Below, in pieces: positions 12,975 through 13,590 of a stretch of 13,590 bases of DNA. The stretch spans positions 1-13,590 of the forward strand of contig JBJOER010000114.1 of assembly GCA_046049215.1 (NCBI GenBank), given 5' to 3'. The DNA comes from JAJTFW01 sp046049215 (GTDB lineage: Bacteria; Bacteroidota; Bacteroidia; AKYH767-A; OLB10). The notes beneath the pieces were generated by a model. The model was not told where the DNA came from, ran no database searches, and saw only the letters and a list, made by a program, of their open reading frames with translations. Each line of letters begins with the position of its first letter. The stretch's first letter is position 1. Position numbers and translations under genes: made by a program.

Positions 12975-13590
12975 TCAGCTCCCTGTTTCGGCTTGCACGG
13001 CATCGACAACAGCCCTGACAACCCGCTGGGTGTCTTCTTCACTAAGATCGTAAAAGACAGGCAGGGAGATCTCGCGGGAATAATTGTCGGATGTCACCGG
13101 ATAGTCTTCGATGCGGTATCCGCAATGCTTGTAGTAAGAAAGCATCGGCAGTGGGATGAAATGCACGTTTACCGTGACATCGGCATCAAAAATTCGCTGC
13201 ATGATGCGGTCGCGTGCGCCTTCGTCAATGCCCCGAATTCGCAAGGGGTAGAGGTGATAAGAGCCGGTTCGATGTTCATCACTCAGTAAGGGCAACTCGG
13301 CCCATGGAAAAGGGGCAAGAGCTCTCTGATAGCTTTCACAGATCCTTCTCCGCCTGGTAAGGGTGTCGTCGTCGTATCGTCGCAATTCCACAAGACCGAT
13401 AGCCGCCGTGATGTCGGTCATGTTGCATTTATATCCCGGCAGAATGATGTCGTATCGCCAGTTGCCTTTCTGCATCTTGGCCAAGGCATCTTTGTTTTGG
13501 CCATGCAGGGAGAAAATACAGAGGAACTTGTAGATCTCCTGGTTGTCGAAAGGAGCAGGCATGTTGAGTGCAATAGCACCTCCCTCGGCC
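12975..13590 (-). CDS. DegT/DnrJ/EryC1/StrS aminotransferase, C-terminal part
   Basis: The frame is open to the right edge, giving 204 visible residues. The start and the catalytic pyridoxal-phosphate lysine lie outside the window, although an internal ATG at 13562 could mislead. The first visible residues, AEGGAIAL, correspond to the conserved (G/A)EGG segment that follows the catalytic lysine in this family. GYKCNMTDITAAIGLVEL and FIPLPMLSYY are further family signatures. These PLP enzymes aminate keto-sugar nucleotides, for example in UDP-bacillosamine (PglE-type) or other amino-sugar routes. It is 9 bp upstream of the phosphoglycosyl transferase gene. Together they resemble the PglE/PglC pair, but the substrate is inference. 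Confidence 0.92.
   Translation of the reverse strand, partial: AEGGAIALNMPAPFDNQEIYKFLCIFSLHGQNKDALAKMQKGNWRYDIILPGYKCNMTDITAAIGLVELRRYDDDTLTRRRRICESYQRALAPFPWAELPLLSDEHRTGSYHLYPLRIRGIDEGARDRIMQRIFDADVTVNVHFIPLPMLSYYKHCGYRIEDYPVTSDNYSREISLPVFYDLSEEDTQRVVRAVVDAVQAETGS

Noticed and set aside
13560..13562. ATG at 13562 as the start of the aminotransferase.
   Set aside because: The frame continues upstream to the window edge and encodes the conserved AEGGAI segment, so the ATG is internal.
1..13590. tRNA, rRNA, CRISPR arrays, insertion sequences or prophage genes.
   Set aside because: Reading both strands I found no tRNA-like T-loop in context, no spaced repeats with unique spacers, and no transposase, integrase or phage proteins.

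Overview
The window looks like an ordinary chromosomal stretch from a member of the Bacteroidota with roughly balanced base composition. Four observations support this. At least six gene starts carry the Bacteroidota -7 promoter box TAnnTTTG or a one-mismatch version. Start codons lack strong Shine-Dalgarno sequences. One secreted protein ends in a type IX secretion (T9SS) sorting domain. The proton-translocating transhydrogenase alpha chain is split into separate genes. I see no rRNA, tRNA, CRISPR array, insertion sequence or phage gene, and I cannot name a genus from sequence alone.

Layout, left to right. The left edge (minus strand) holds the NAD-binding alpha subunit of NAD(P) transhydrogenase (pntA) and, at the very edge, the probable first codons of its membrane partner. 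The two are separated by a spacer made of a degenerate 8-bp tandem repeat. Diverging from pntA are a small conserved-looking protein of unknown function and a PhnP-like metallo-beta-lactamase-fold hydrolase, nearly overlapping. Next come cmk, ispH and rpsA, covering CMP recycling, isoprenoid synthesis and translation; rpsA has its own promoter, a possible leader hairpin and a strong terminator. pyrR and pyrB (pyrimidine supply) follow with a 4-bp overlap. A third plus-strand group encodes a STAS-domain protein, a T9SS cargo protein and RNase Z.

The right third is more accessory. It has a 378-residue minus-strand protein I do not recognise, an AT-rich 295-bp divergent gap, and a SirB1-like transglutaminase-fold protein. 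Meeting that gene tail to tail is a minus-strand pair encoding a small phosphoglycosyl transferase and a DegT-family sugar aminotransferase. This pair looks like the end of a surface-polysaccharide or glycosylation locus running off the right edge.

I found no clear new multi-gene system. The points most worth a second look are the 8-bp repeat spacer, the almost leaderless pyrR (which leaves no room for the classical PyrR attenuator), hairpins in the rpsA and pntA leaders, the T9SS cargo gene lying between the STAS and RNase Z genes, and the unrecognised 378-residue protein.
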